DNA from: Actinoplanes octamycinicus
Lineage (GTDB): Bacteria > Actinomycetota > Actinomycetes > Mycobacteriales > Micromonosporaceae
Reading direction: 5' to 3'
NCBI RefSeq assembly: GCF_014205225.1
Contig: NZ_JACHNB010000001.1
Location: 7,855,501 to 7,919,500 of the forward strand
Length of the DNA: 64,000 nucleotides
Position 1 is the first letter of the stretch; the number at the start of each line of letters is the position of its first letter. Below, piece after piece: positions 28,600 through 37,331 of the stretch. The notes beneath the pieces were generated by a model. That model was not told where the DNA came from. It searched no databases and worked only from the letters and a program-made list of their open reading frames with translations. A program made the position numbers and the translations under genes.

Positions 28600-28785
28600 G
28601 TCATGGGGCCTGAGAGGTTCACCGCCGGGGCGGCTTGCACCTTGGGCGCAGCTCACGGGAGCTGACTTTCCAGAGTCGCCTGACCGTTGCGGTACGTGGG
28701 CCTGAGAGATTCTTGAGGGAGATTTGCTCCTTCGGCGACCCGCCCGCCGGTGACGGCAGGTGGGTGCTCTCCCGCAGCGGTGTCG
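28600..28785 (-). ncRNA. tandem glycine riboswitch
   Basis: On the minus strand, immediately before gcvT, two glycine-aptamer units occur in series. The first begins GCGGGAGAG and has CGCCGAAGGAGCAA with CTCAAGAATCTCTCAGGC, the classic glycine aptamer ending. The second runs through CGCCCAAGGTGCAA and ends GGTGAACCTCTCAGGC. The short linker between units is typical of cooperative or paired aptamers. Expected effect: glycine binding switches on the glycine cleavage and serine deaminase genes. Confidence 0.93.
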
Positions 28786-28817
28786 CGGCGAAGTCTTCTT
28801 TTGTGCTTCGGAAGCTA

Positions 28818-29285
28818 TCAGGCCCCGCCGGCACCATCAAGATCCACTGTCGTGTCGCCCTTCTCCCCCGCCGCGGCCAACCGGCCCAGGGCCGGCAGCG
28901 CCCGCAGGATCGTCTCGCTGTCGCCCGGGTCCAGCCGGTCGAAGAGCCGGTCCAGGGTCGCCGCGTAGTTCGCGTAGGTCCGGGCCAGCAGCTCCCGCCC
29001 CGCCGAGGTCACCTCGACCAGCACGCCGCGCCCGTCGTTCGGGTCCGGCACCCGCTGGACCAGCCCGGACTTCTCCATCCGGCCGACCAGCTGGGTCATC
29101 CCCGGCTGCGAGGCCCGGGTCAGCCGGGCCAGGTCGGTGACCCGCCCCGGCCCGGCGTCGGCGAGCCGGCGCAGCACCGAGAGCGCGATCGAGCTGGGGT
29201 TGTCCGGCCCCTCCAGCTGACGCAGGAACCGGACCAGCTGGGCCAGCACCGGCAACAGCTGTGACCCAGGACTCTCGTCGTCCAT
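28818..29285 (-). CDS. MarR-family transcriptional regulator
   Basis: 155 residues. Winged helix visible: SIALSVLRRLADAGPGRVTDLARLTRASQPGMTQLVGRMEKSGLVQRVPDPNDGRGVLVEVTSAG (as parts: SQPGMTQLVGRMEKSGLV recognition helix, DPNDGRGVLV wing). Divergent from a second MarR gene; a 17-bp palindrome lies in the gap. Ligand unknown. Confidence 0.88.
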   Translation of the reverse strand: MDDESPGSQLLPVLAQLVRFLRQLEGPDNPSSIALSVLRRLADAGPGRVTDLARLTRASQPGMTQLVGRMEKSGLVQRVPDPNDGRGVLVEVTSAGRELLARTYANYAATLDRLFDRLDPGDSETILRALPALGRLAAAGEKGDTTVDLDGAGGA

Positions 29286-29388
29286 TACGTGACCTCATCA
29301 TGCCGCCGGAGTGGAACCTTTCCGATCCTTTCCTACGCGCCTCCCGGATCCGCGCCCGCCTCCGCTTTAAAGATTCCCTCTGCGCAAA

Positions 29389-29405
29389 CTTGCCGAATGG
29401 GCAAG
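29389..29405. promoter_or_regulatory. MarR-type operator palindrome
   Basis: CTTGCC-GAATG-GGCAAG is a 17-bp inverted repeat in the 174-bp gap between two divergent MarR genes, 54 bp before the start of the plus-strand one. Size and symmetry suit a MarR dimer. It may control the MarR-exporter operon. Confidence 0.6.
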
Positions 29406-29459
29406 CTTTGTCGATACTTGGCTGTAGCAAGCACTGAACCGCCCCGAGAGGTCTCTGCC

Positions 29460-30005
29460 ATGTACGGCGCCCCGCCCGAGATCGGCCTGCGCCTGCACGA
29501 TCTGCTGAAGGTCATCCGCCTGATCAAGCAGCACCGGTCAGCGGCCCAGCCGGCCATACCCATCGGCCTGCTCGGACTGCTCGCCGAGATCGACCGGCTG
29601 CCCACCGGCTGCCGGTCGCGCGACCTGGCAGCCCAGGCCGGCCTCGACCCGTCCACCGTCAGCCGGGCGGTCGCCGCCCTGGTCACCCAGGGCCTGCTGG
29701 CCCGGGAGGCCGACCCGCACGACGGGCGCGCGACGTTCCTGGTGGTCACGGCGGCCGGGCGGGCCGCGCTCGACGAGGCGTTTCAGTGGTACGGCCAGTT
29801 GCTGGCCCAGGCGATGGACGGCTGGAGCCCCGACGAGATCAGCACCCTCGACCAGGGGCTCGGCCGGTTCATCGCCGCTCTCGCCACCACCCTCGGAACC
29901 CACGAAACCACGGAGGTCGCGCCAGTGAGCGAACTCGCGAGCGCATCGGTCAGCTCAGTACAGAACTCATGGCGACGCCGGAGCGAAGCGGAGGGGGCGG
30001 CATGA
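29460..30005 (+). CDS. MarR-family regulator of the adjacent exporter
   Basis: 181 residues. Winged-helix core at about 35-110: LPTGCRSRDLAAQAGLDPSTVSRAVAAL with wing EADPHDGRATFLVVT. The C-terminal 40 residues are Ser/Glu rich and unusual. The stop overlaps the exporter ATG (ATGA), a common arrangement for a local repressor of a drug efflux gene. Confidence 0.88.
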   Translation: MYGAPPEIGLRLHDLLKVIRLIKQHRSAAQPAIPIGLLGLLAEIDRLPTGCRSRDLAAQAGLDPSTVSRAVAALVTQGLLAREADPHDGRATFLVVTAAGRAALDEAFQWYGQLLAQAMDGWSPDEISTLDQGLGRFIAALATTLGTHETTEVAPVSELASASVSSVQNSWRRRSEAEGAA

Positions 30006-31720
30006 GCGCACCGAGCACACCGGCGGCTGCCGCGGACAGCGAGGCGAAGTCCCATCGGCAGACCCTGGAGGCACTCTCCGGCCTGCTGCTGGTGCTCTTC
30101 GTCGCGATGCTCAGCAGCACGGTGGTCTCCACCGCCCTGCCGAAGATCATCGGCGCGCTGGACGGGTCGCAGACCCAGTACACCTGGGTGGTCACCGCCA
30201 CCCTGCTGACCGCGACGGCCACCACCCCGATCTGGGGCAAGCTCGCCGACCTGTTCAACAAGAAGCTGCTGATCCAGATCTCCATCGTGATCTTCGTGAT
30301 CGGCTCGATGGTGGCCGGCGCCGCGCAGAACGCCGGTGAGCTGATCGCCGCCCGGGCCTTCCAGGGCATCGGCGTCGGCGGCCTGCAGGCGCTGGTCCAG
30401 GTGGCCATCGCGGCGATGATCCCGCCCCGCGAGCGTGGCCGCTACAACGGCTACCTCGGCGGCGTGATGGCCCTGGCCACCGTCGGCGGCCCGCTGCTCG
30501 GCGGCCTGATCGTGGACACCTCGTGGCTCGGCTGGCGCTGGTGCTTCTTCGTCGGCGTCCCGGTCGCCGTGATCGCCCTAGTCCTGCTGCAGGTCACGCT
30601 CAAGCTGCCGACCGCCCGCCGGGCCAACGTGAAGATCGACTACCTGGGTGCGACGCTGATCGCGGCCGGGGTCAGCCTGCTGCTGATCTGGATCTCGTTC
30701 GTCGACGACACGTTCGCCTGGCTCTCCTGGCAGACGTACGCCATGGTCGGCGGCACGATCCTGCTGCTCGGCCTCGCCGTGCTGGTCGAGGCGAAGGCGG
30801 CCGAGCCGATCGTCCCGCTGCCGATCGTCCGGGAGCGCAACACCGCCCTCGCCATCCTGGCCAGCCTCGCGGTCGGCATGGCGATGTTCGGCGGCGCGGT
30901 CTTCCTCGGGCAGTACTTCCAGATCGGCCGCGGCTACAGCCCGACCGAGGCCGGCCTGCTCACCATCCCGATGATGGCCGGCGTGCTGCTCACCTCGGTG
31001 ATCAGCGGCCGCATGATCACCAGGACCGGCCGGATCAAGCCGTACATCATCGCCGGCGCGGTCGTGCTGGTCGCCGGGTTCGCGCTGCTCAGCACCATCG
31101 ACCACGCGACCGCCCTGTGGTTCGTCGGCGTCGGCATGTTCCTGGTCGGCGCGGGCGTCGGCATGTCGATGCAGAACCTGGTCCTGGCCGTGCAGAACAC
31201 CGTGGCACTCAAGGACATCGGCGCGGCCAGCTCCACGGTCGCGTTCTTCCGCTCGCTCGGCGGCACCATCGGCGTCTCGGTCCTCGGCGCCGTCCTGGCC
31301 CGGCGGGTCACCGACCAGATCACCCACGACCTGGCCGCGGCCGGCGTCCCCGCCTCCGGCAGCAGCGGCGGCAGCACGCTCAACCTGAGCGCCCTGCCCG
31401 AGCCGATCGTGCACATCATCCGAGCCGCCTACGGCGACGCCACCGGCCACATCTTCCTGCTCTCCGCCATCATCGGCGTGGCCGGCATCCTGGCCGCGAT
31501 CGCCATGCGCCCGGTCATGCTCCGCGACAGCCTCGACCTCCCCGCCGAGGTGAAAGCCGCCGCGGTAGCCGCCGACGCCATCGACGGCGCCCCGCCGATC
31601 GACCAGGTGGCGCTCCCGCGCGAGCCCCGCCAGCCCGGAGAGGGTCACCAGGTCCGGCCCGGGGAGGGTCACCAGGTCACCAGCCCGCGCGAGGAAGACG
31701 GCACCACCACCCGCCGGTGA
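30002..31720 (+). CDS. DHA2-family MFS drug exporter (14 helices)
   Basis: 572 residues. About 14 hydrophobic helices; motif A-like GKLADLFNKKLL after helix 2, motif C-like GPLLGGLIVDTSWLGWRWCFFV in helix 5, the signature of drug:H+ antiporters of the DHA2/EmrB type. After the last helix comes a Pro/Arg/Gly-rich cytoplasmic tail with a duplicated PGEGHQV motif. Coupled to the MarR gene; likely induced by its substrate through that regulator. Confidence 0.93.
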   Translation: MSAPSTPAAAADSEAKSHRQTLEALSGLLLVLFVAMLSSTVVSTALPKIIGALDGSQTQYTWVVTATLLTATATTPIWGKLADLFNKKLLIQISIVIFVIGSMVAGAAQNAGELIAARAFQGIGVGGLQALVQVAIAAMIPPRERGRYNGYLGGVMALATVGGPLLGGLIVDTSWLGWRWCFFVGVPVAVIALVLLQVTLKLPTARRANVKIDYLGATLIAAGVSLLLIWISFVDDTFAWLSWQTYAMVGGTILLLGLAVLVEAKAAEPIVPLPIVRERNTALAILASLAVGMAMFGGAVFLGQYFQIGRGYSPTEAGLLTIPMMAGVLLTSVISGRMITRTGRIKPYIIAGAVVLVAGFALLSTIDHATALWFVGVGMFLVGAGVGMSMQNLVLAVQNTVALKDIGAASSTVAFFRSLGGTIGVSVLGAVLARRVTDQITHDLAAAGVPASGSSGGSTLNLSALPEPIVHIIRAAYGDATGHIFLLSAIIGVAGILAAIAMRPVMLRDSLDLPAEVKAAAVAADAIDGAPPIDQVALPREPRQPGEGHQVRPGEGHQVTSPREEDGTTTRR

Positions 31721-31760
31721 CCCGCCCAGGTCATGGGCTGCCGCCCACCCCGCCCAGCCC

Positions 31761-31975
31761 CAGCACGCTGACCTCCCACCCCGCCCAGCCCCGGCCAGCC
31801 GCCCACCTCAGCACGCTGGCCTCCCGTCCCGCCCAGCCCGAGGTCAGCCGCAAACCCAGCCCGCTGACCTCCCTCGACGCTCAGCCCGAGGCCAGCCGCC
31901 AACCCCGGCCCGCTGACCTCCCCCGACGCTCAGCCCGAGGCCAGCCGCCAACCCCGGCCCGCTGACCTCCCTCGA
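31761..31975. repeat. degenerate tandem repeat, period about 48-49 bp
   Basis: About four and a half copies of a pyrimidine/C-rich unit (core GCTGACCTCCC, then GCTCAGCCCGAGG, then CAGCCGCCAACCCC). The two most alike copies begin near 31875 and 31924. It follows the exporter gene in an untranslated region; open frames across it are artefacts of the repeat. Confidence 0.8.
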
Positions 31976-32054
31976 CGCCCGTTCCGGCGCGCCACACACC
32001 CGGCCGACACAGCCGGCGCGCTGGAACGGGCCTCCCTGTCATTTCCGACCAGCC

Positions 32055-32143
32055 TTCGCGTTCCCGGTCTATTCGCCCAGCCATTACGTTTCCGGTCCAT
32101 TCCGCCCATCCACCACGTTTCCGGTTCATTCCGCTCAGCCCGC
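32055..32143. repeat. tandem repeat, period 28-29 bp
   Basis: Three copies of a unit with core ACGTTTCCGGTCCATTCCG (starting near 32058, 32086 and 32115), diverged by a few bases. Different in sequence from the longer-period repeat just upstream. Between 32144 and 32440 I see nothing recognisable. Confidence 0.7.
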
Positions 32144-32440
32144 GCTTCGCCCGGCAGCGCGCACGCCGACCGACGACCCCGCCCGCTCCTGCAAGCCGGC
32201 TTACCGCGCGACCGCGCTCGCAGCGGGAGGTCCGCAGCCCAGGAGCGCGTCATCCACATCAGCGCGTTGTCCACAGCCCAACCCCGCGAGATGCCACTTC
32301 CGCGCCACACTGTCTTCGGGGAGGCCCCCTGGGAGGGCGGGGACTGGACGGGGACCCGACGGTGGGTGGGCCGGACTGCACACAACCAGGCCAGATCGAC
32401 GAAAGCTCGCCGCTACCACGGCCGGTCGCCACCCGAAATA

Positions 32441-32460
32441 TCCATCTTTACGCAGATGGA
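32441..32460. promoter_or_regulatory. hairpin/palindrome upstream of chemoreceptor
   Basis: TCCATCT-TTACGC-AGATGGA is a perfect 7-bp inverted repeat in a locally AT-richer stretch 54 bp before the chemoreceptor gene. It could be an operator or an RNA hairpin in the leader. It does not fit a c-di-GMP riboswitch. Confidence 0.4.
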
Positions 32461-32513
32461 GCGGTGAGGATCAGGGTCGCCGCGAAGCTGCCGATAGGGG
32501 CAGTGGATCCCGG

Positions 32514-34157
32514 ATGCGGGCGGTTACGACGGTGTTGCCGCCGCCGGCCGGGAGCGTGGGGGTGAGCCTGGTGGGCTGGTTGAACGACCTGTCGGTGCGG
32601 GTAAAGCTGTATACCGCGGTGGCGGCCGCCGCCCTGGCCGCGGTGGCGGTCGGCGTGCTCGGCCTGGTCCGGTTGAACGCGACCGCGGACGCCGCCGAAT
32701 ACCTGTACAGCCAGAACCTGGTCCCGATCGCGCAGCTCAGCGCGACCGGCCAGGGCGTGCAGCGGTCCTGGGCCGCCCTGATCAATATCCTGGTCAGCCA
32801 GGACCCGTCCGCGGTGGCCAAGGACAAGCAGACGATCGCGAACGCGGACGCGGAGGCCGACCGGGCCTTCGGGGACTACACGGCCACCGACATGACCGGG
32901 CGGGAGGCGGCCGTCGAGCGGTTCCGCACCGCGCTCGCCGACCTGCGCAAGACCCGCGACGAGCAGCTGGTGCCGCTGGCCGCGGCCGGCAACCTGCGCG
33001 GGTTCGAGAAGGTCCGGGACGCGACCGCGGGACCGGCGCTGACAGCCGCCGAGACCGCGCTCAACGAGCTGGTCACGATCGAGACCCGGGTGGCCGAGGA
33101 GAAACGGGCGGAGACGGCCGCCGCGTACCGCGACGCCCGTACCCAAATGATCGTGGTCTTGGTGGTCGGGGTGGCGGTCGCGCTGGCTCTCGCGACGCTG
33201 GTGATCCGCGGGATCATGGGCACGCTGAGCGCGGTGGGACGGGTCAGCCGAGCCCTCGCGGCCGGGGACCTGACCGTCGCCGCGGCGGTCACCGGCCGGG
33301 ACGAGCTGGGCCGGATGGCCACCGAGCTGGACACCGGGATCGCGTCGGTCCGGCAGAGCGTGGACCGGATGGGGCAGGTCGCGGTCACCCTGTCGTCGGC
33401 GTCCGACGAGCTGTCCACGATCAGCCTGCAGTTGCAGTCCGGCGCGGCCGAGGCCGCCGAGCGCGCGAACACCGCGATGGCCGCCTCCGAGGAGATCAAC
33501 ACTGGGGTGCAGACGATCGCGGCCGGGGCCGAGGAGATGAGCGCGTCGATCGCCGAGATCGCGTCCAGCGCGGCGCAGGCCGCCGAGGTGTCGCAGCAGG
33601 GCACCTCGGTCGCCCAGCGGACCACCGCCCAGGTGGCCGAGCTGGGCCTGGCCAGCGCCGAGATCGGTGACGTGGTCCGGCTGATCACCACGATCGCGGA
33701 GCAGACCAACCTGCTGGCGCTGAACGCGACCATCGAGGCGGCCCGGGCCGGTGAGCTGGGCAAGGGCTTCGCGGTGGTGGCCGGCGAGGTGAAGGACCTG
33801 GCCCAGCAGACCGCCAAGGCGACCGACGAGATCACCGCCCGGATCGCCGCGATCCAGGCTTCCAGCAGCACCGCGGGCCAGGCGATCGGCGAGATCAGCG
33901 AGGTGATCGGGCGGGTCGGCGACTACACCACCACGATCGCCTCGGCGGTGGAGGAGCAGACCGCCACCACCGCCGAGATGAGCCGTTCGGTCGCCGAGGC
34001 CGCGACCAGCAGCGCCGACGTCGCCCGGACGGTGTCCGGCGTCGCCGAGGTGGCCTCGTCCACCGCGGAGGCGGCCAAGTCCACCCAGGAGGCCGCCACC
34101 GGCCTGACCGCGATGGCCACCGACCTCACCGGCCTGGTCGGCGCCTTCCGCTACTGA
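32514..34157 (+). CDS. methyl-accepting chemotaxis protein
   Basis: 547 residues from ATG 32514; GTGs at 32556 or 32562, behind GGGAG, would give a more usual N-terminus. Topology: cytoplasmic tip, TM1 (about 35-55), periplasmic-side four-helix sensor with [20 protein letters not shown] (about 60-210), TM2 (about 215-240), HAMP ([29 protein letters not shown]), then the signalling coiled coil with the conserved hairpin tip [35 protein letters not shown]. No CheR/CheB-tethering pentapeptide; the protein ends LVGAFRY. No che or flagellar genes are nearby. Confidence 0.93.
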   Translation: MRAVTTVLPPPAGSVGVSLVGWLNDLSVRVKLYTAVAAAALAAVAVGVLGLVRLNATADAAEYLYSQNLVPIAQLSATGQGVQRSWAALINILVSQDPSAVAKDKQTIANADAEADRAFGDYTATDMTGREAAVERFRTALADLRKTRDEQLVPLAAAGNLRGFEKVRDATAGPALTAAETALNELVTIETRVAEEKRAETAAAYRDARTQMIVVLVVGVAVALALATLVIRGIMGTLSAVGRVSRALAAGDLTVAAAVTGRDELGRMATELDTGIASVRQSVDRMGQVAVTLSSASDELSTISLQLQSGAAEAAERANTAMAASEEINTGVQTIAAGAEEMSASIAEIASSAAQAAEVSQQGTSVAQRTTAQVAELGLASAEIGDVVRLITTIAEQTNLLALNATIEAARAGELGKGFAVVAGEVKDLAQQTAKATDEITARIAAIQASSSTAGQAIGEISEVIGRVGDYTTTIASAVEEQTATTAEMSRSVAEAATSSADVARTVSGVAEVASSTAEAAKSTQEAATGLTAMATDLTGLVGAFRY

Positions 34158-34207
34158 GACCGACCGCAGCGAAGAGCACCGAAGCGACCGCTACCGGAAG
34201 GTGACGG

Positions 34208-34789
34208 TCAGCCGGCGCCGACCGTCCATCGCTGCGCCGGCGTCCCGTTGCAGGTGTAGAGCTGCACCGCCGTGCCGGGCGCCCCGGACCCGCCGGGCAC
34301 GTCGAGGCAGAAGGCCGTGGTGGTCCGCCCCACCCAGCTCCGCAGCGCGACGCTGCCGGGCAGGCTGCCGGACGGCACCCACTGGGCGTTGCTGGGTGTG
34401 CGCCCGCTGCCGTCGCTGAGCGAGCAGTTGCCGGCGACCACGATCCCGTGGTTGATCGGGATGTCGCCCACCGAGACGCACCGGCCTCCGGCGGCGTTGA
34501 CGAACCAGTACCGGCCGGTGCCGCTGCCGAGCGTCGTCCACGCCTGGTTCGGCTTGCCGGTGCAGGTCATCTGGAGGATCCGGGGGTCGGCGTCGGGCCC
34601 GTCCTCCGGTTGCAGGCACAGTCCGTTGCCGACATTCTTGATCGGGTGCAGTTCGCCGGTGAGCGTGGCCGGCCCGGTGCCGGGCTGCGCGCGGACGCCG
34701 CCGGCGGCCACGAGCAGCCCGAAGGATGCCAACAGCAGCACCATCACCAGGCGAAATGCGTTCCGTCCAGGTACCACCACAGATCTCAC
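34208..34789 (-). CDS. secreted ricin-type beta-trefoil lectin
   Basis: 193 residues. Signal peptide about 1-35 (VMVLLLASFGLLVAAGGVRAQ), then a ricin B-like (RICIN) domain: cysteine pairs in GLCLQP and LQMTCTG, GRCVSV and AGNCSL, AFCLDV and LYTCNG, each with the QxW-type element (NQAWTTL, NAQWVPS, AQRWTV). Probably an extracellular carbohydrate-binding protein with no catalytic part. Convergent with the chemoreceptor. Confidence 0.88.
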   Translation of the reverse strand: MRSVVVPGRNAFRLVMVLLLASFGLLVAAGGVRAQPGTGPATLTGELHPIKNVGNGLCLQPEDGPDADPRILQMTCTGKPNQAWTTLGSGTGRYWFVNAAGGRCVSVGDIPINHGIVVAGNCSLSDGSGRTPSNAQWVPSGSLPGSVALRSWVGRTTTAFCLDVPGGSGAPGTAVQLYTCNGTPAQRWTVGAG

Positions 34790-35053
34790 AACCTCTCCGA
34801 GAGTCTTGAACGCCCTCGACCGTAGGTGCGGACCGGCGGTGTCCGGATCGGTAGAGTCACCGACTTAGCGAGCGGCCGTCACCTATCTTCCGGTCCGGCT
34901 GCCCGGGCGGGACAGCACGCCGGTGACGCCGGGTGGCAGGGTCGCCGCCACCACGCCCCGGTCCGCGGTTCGAGCCGGTTCCCGACGAGCACCCGGCCAC
35001 CCACCAAGATCAAGACCGGTTCACGGTACGCCCGGAGCCCCGCCCCGCGATGC

Positions 35054-35869
35054 CTACCCGGTGAACTCCCCGGCGACGTCGACGGCGATCGCGTCGAGCT
35101 GGTCGCGGCTGAGCACCGGCATCGTGGCGCTCGGCGGGCTCCCGTCGCCGCCGAAGTAGTTGACCGCGGTCATCCGCAACGCGTGGTCACCGCCCGGCAG
35201 CAGCACGTCGACCCCGTAGAAGAGCCAGCCGTTCCCCGGCTCGTCGACGTAGTGGACCAGGGTCAGCCCGCCGCTGGTCGTCGTCTTCTCGCAGGCCGGC
35301 ACGGTCCCGTCGCACTCGTACAGCGGCGAGCAGGACTGCCCGCCCGCACACCCGGCCGGGCGCAGCGACACGTAGAACCCGCCCTTGCGCCCGCCGCCGG
35401 TGATCCCGGAGCGCCCCTCGAAGGACCACGGATCCTTGGTCGTCCACATCCGCAGATGCCCGTCCGGGGTCCGCTTCTCCCCCCGCGCGTCGGGCATGTA
35501 GATCCACGCCGTCCCGGGGGCGTGCGCCGCGGTCGCCCGCTCCACCGCGGTGCGCAGCCGGTCGAGGGTGCGCTGCCGGCCGCCCGCCGTGTCGTTCTCG
35601 ACGTTGTCGGCCGGGACGCCGGCCGAGGGGGTGGACGCGGGGCTGGAGGCGGCGGGCGGCACCGGCTGCTGGGCGACCGGGACCGGCTCCCGCCGCCCGG
35701 CGAGGCCCACCCCGACCAGCGTCGCGACGAGCACCGCCACGGCGACCGATCCGCTCGCCGCCGCCCGGAGCACCCGCTGCCGGCGGCGGGTCCGGGTGAT
35801 CACCGCCTCGACGTCGACGGTGGACGGCGGGGCGGCGCCGATCAGCCGGTCGAGCAGTTCCTGACTCAT
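35054..35869 (-). CDS. membrane protein coupled to SigE-family sigma factor
   Basis: 271 residues: short cytoplasmic N-terminus (MSQELLDRLIGAAPP..), one membrane helix (about 37-58), Pro/Ser linker, and an external domain of about 190 residues with four cysteines (AGCAGGQSCSPLYECDG..ACEK). Overlaps the sigma-factor stop by 4 nt. Position and topology fit a sigma-factor partner of the CU044_5270-type families found after SigE-family genes; no zinc-binding anti-sigma motif is present, so anti-sigma activity is inference. Confidence 0.82.
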   Translation of the reverse strand: MSQELLDRLIGAAPPSTVDVEAVITRTRRRQRVLRAAASGSVAVAVLVATLVGVGLAGRREPVPVAQQPVPPAASSPASTPSAGVPADNVENDTAGGRQRTLDRLRTAVERATAAHAPGTAWIYMPDARGEKRTPDGHLRMWTTKDPWSFEGRSGITGGGRKGGFYVSLRPAGCAGGQSCSPLYECDGTVPACEKTTTSGGLTLVHYVDEPGNGWLFYGVDVLLPGGDHALRMTAVNYFGGDGSPPSATMPVLSRDQLDAIAVDVAGEFTG

Positions 35870-36363
35870 CGTGGGGCCTCCACCTCGTACGAGAGCGCGC
35901 GCAGCATCTCCAGCGCCCGCGCCGACTGACTCTTGACCGTGCCGGTGGAGATGCCGAGCAGCTCCGCCGTCTCCTCGACCGACCGGTCGAAGTAGAACCG
36001 CAGCACCACCACGGCACGCTGCCGCCGGCCGAGCTGCGCGAGCAGCCGCACCAGCTGCTCCTGATCGCCCACCCGGTCCGGCGGTGTCCAGCCGCGCTCG
36101 GGCAGCGCCTCGGCCGGGTGCTCGCGCCGCCACGGCCGGCGACGCTCGTCGATCCAGGCCGTGGTGAGCACGCGCTGGGCGTACGCATCCGGGTTGTCCG
36201 CCGCGGCGACCCGCCGCCAGTGCCGGTACAGCCTGCCCACCACCGTCGACACCAGGTCGTCGGCCAGGTGCCAGTCGTGGCACATCAGGTAGGCCGCCCG
36301 GCGCCAGCGCTCCATCCGCGCCACCACGAACGCCCGGAACTCGTCCTCCTCGGACCTGTCCAC
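35866..36363 (-). CDS. SigE-family RNA polymerase sigma factor (ECF)
   Basis: 165 residues, the typical length of short actinobacterial SigE-family ECF factors. Region 2: FRAFVVARMERWRRAAYLMCHDWHLADDLVSTVVGRLYRHW; region 4: LAQLGRRQRAVVVLRFYFDRSVEETAELLGISTGTVKSQSARALEML with an intact HTH. It is translationally coupled to the membrane partner downstream and divergent from a mycothiol-dependent-enzyme homologue. Confidence 0.9.
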   Translation of the reverse strand: MDRSEEDEFRAFVVARMERWRRAAYLMCHDWHLADDLVSTVVGRLYRHWRRVAAADNPDAYAQRVLTTAWIDERRRPWRREHPAEALPERGWTPPDRVGDQEQLVRLLAQLGRRQRAVVVLRFYFDRSVEETAELLGISTGTVKSQSARALEMLRALSYEVEAPR

Positions 36364-36420
36364 ACCATCTCCCCTCCTGACCCTCTCCCCGCACGACGGA
36401 GACTCCCCTGTCCGAGGTTG

Positions 36421-36457
36421 CTACAACACTTGTAGTTGATTTCACTACGGACGTAGT
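36421..36457. promoter_or_regulatory. two adjacent palindromes in divergent gap
   Basis: CTACAA-CAC-TTGTAG (36421-36435) and ACTACG-GA-CGTAGT (36444-36457) lie side by side in an AT-richer stretch between the sigma-factor gene and the gene starting at 36507. Two different but related half-sites (CTACnA/CTACG) suggest a dimer-binding regulator that controls one or both promoters. Confidence 0.5.
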
Positions 36458-36506
36458 CTGAGGCGACTGCTCGACAGCACCACCGGCATCCCCGGGGAGG
36501 CACAGC

Positions 36507-37148
36507 ATGGACGAGCAAGCCGTCTGGCAGGTGATCGACGAGCAGCGCCGGTCGCTCGCCCTGCTGCTGGACAAGCTCACCGACGAGCAGTGGCGGCACC
36601 CGTCGCTCTGCGCCGGCTGGACGGTCCGCGACGTCGCCGCCCATCTCACCCTGCAGCAGCTCGGCCTCGCCGACCTGCTGTCCACGATGGCCCACTGGCG
36701 CGGCAGCATGGACCGCACGATCGCGCACATGGCCCGCCGCCGCGCCGCGGCCCGCAGCACCGGCCAGCTGATCGCCGAGATCCGCGACCTGGCCGGATCG
36801 CACCGCCCCACCCTCGGGGTGACCCACGTGGAGACGCTCAGCGACATCCTGATCCACGCCCAGGACATCGCCGTCCCGCTCGGCCTGCCGCACGACCTGC
36901 CCGCCGAGGCGGCCGCCGTCTCCGCCACCCGCCTGTTCACGATGCGCTGGCCACCCCCGCTGCCGTCGAAGCGCCGGGTGACCGGCTTCCACCTGTCCGC
37001 CACCGACATCGCCTGGTCGCACGGCACCGGCCCGCAGGTCCACGGCCCGATGCGCGCCCTGCTGCTGACCTGCGCGGGCCGCCCGGTCGCCCTCGGCGAG
37101 CTGTCCGGCCCCGGCGTGCCCGCCCTCACGGCGGCCCTGCGCCGCTGA
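36507..37148 (+). CDS. maleylpyruvate-isomerase-family mycothiol-dependent enzyme
   Basis: 213 residues, DinB/MDMPI fold. The N-terminal DEQRRSLALLLDKLTDEQWRHPSLCAGWTVRDVAAHLT is the family signature, with the metal-binding histidines expected in WTVRDVAAHL and in the later HVETLSDILIHAQDI. Such proteins use mycothiol, the actinobacterial thiol. Specific reaction unknown. RBS GGGGAGG lies 8 bases before ATG. Its last codons form the first unit of a downstream tandem repeat. Confidence 0.85.
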   Translation: MDEQAVWQVIDEQRRSLALLLDKLTDEQWRHPSLCAGWTVRDVAAHLTLQQLGLADLLSTMAHWRGSMDRTIAHMARRRAAARSTGQLIAEIRDLAGSHRPTLGVTHVETLSDILIHAQDIAVPLGLPHDLPAEAAAVSATRLFTMRWPPPLPSKRRVTGFHLSATDIAWSHGTGPQVHGPMRALLLTCAGRPVALGELSGPGVPALTAALRR

Positions 37149-37252
37149 CCGGCCGGTCGGCGGCCCTGCGCCGCTGACCGGCCGGTGAGCGGCAGCCCTG
37201 CACCGCTGACCGGCCGGTGAGCGGCAGCCCTGCGCCGCTGACCGGCCGGTGA
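37131..37252. repeat. tandem repeat, about 30-32 bp, spanning a gene end
   Basis: Four copies of a unit with core CTGCGCCGCTGACCGGCCGG; the first includes the stop codon of the mycothiol-dependent enzyme gene, and the following copies extend about 100 bp downstream. Copies differ by single bases and short insertions (GGC versus GGCAGC). Each contains the near-palindrome ACCGGCCGGT, so it may also act as a multi-hairpin transcript end. Confidence 0.8.
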
Positions 37253-37331
37253 CCGCGTCATCCGAGGCCGGCTGTCGCCGGCGTACCCGAAGCAGCACCG
37301 GGCGGGCCGCGACCGGCCGCCTCCCGTGGGT

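Noticed and set aside
32400..32513. c-di-GMP (GEMM) riboswitch before the chemoreceptor
   Set aside because: The conserved GEMM core sequences are absent; only a simple hairpin is seen.
31721..32513. CRISPR array
   Set aside because: Repeats are contiguous, degenerate tandem units without unique spacers; no cas genes in the window.
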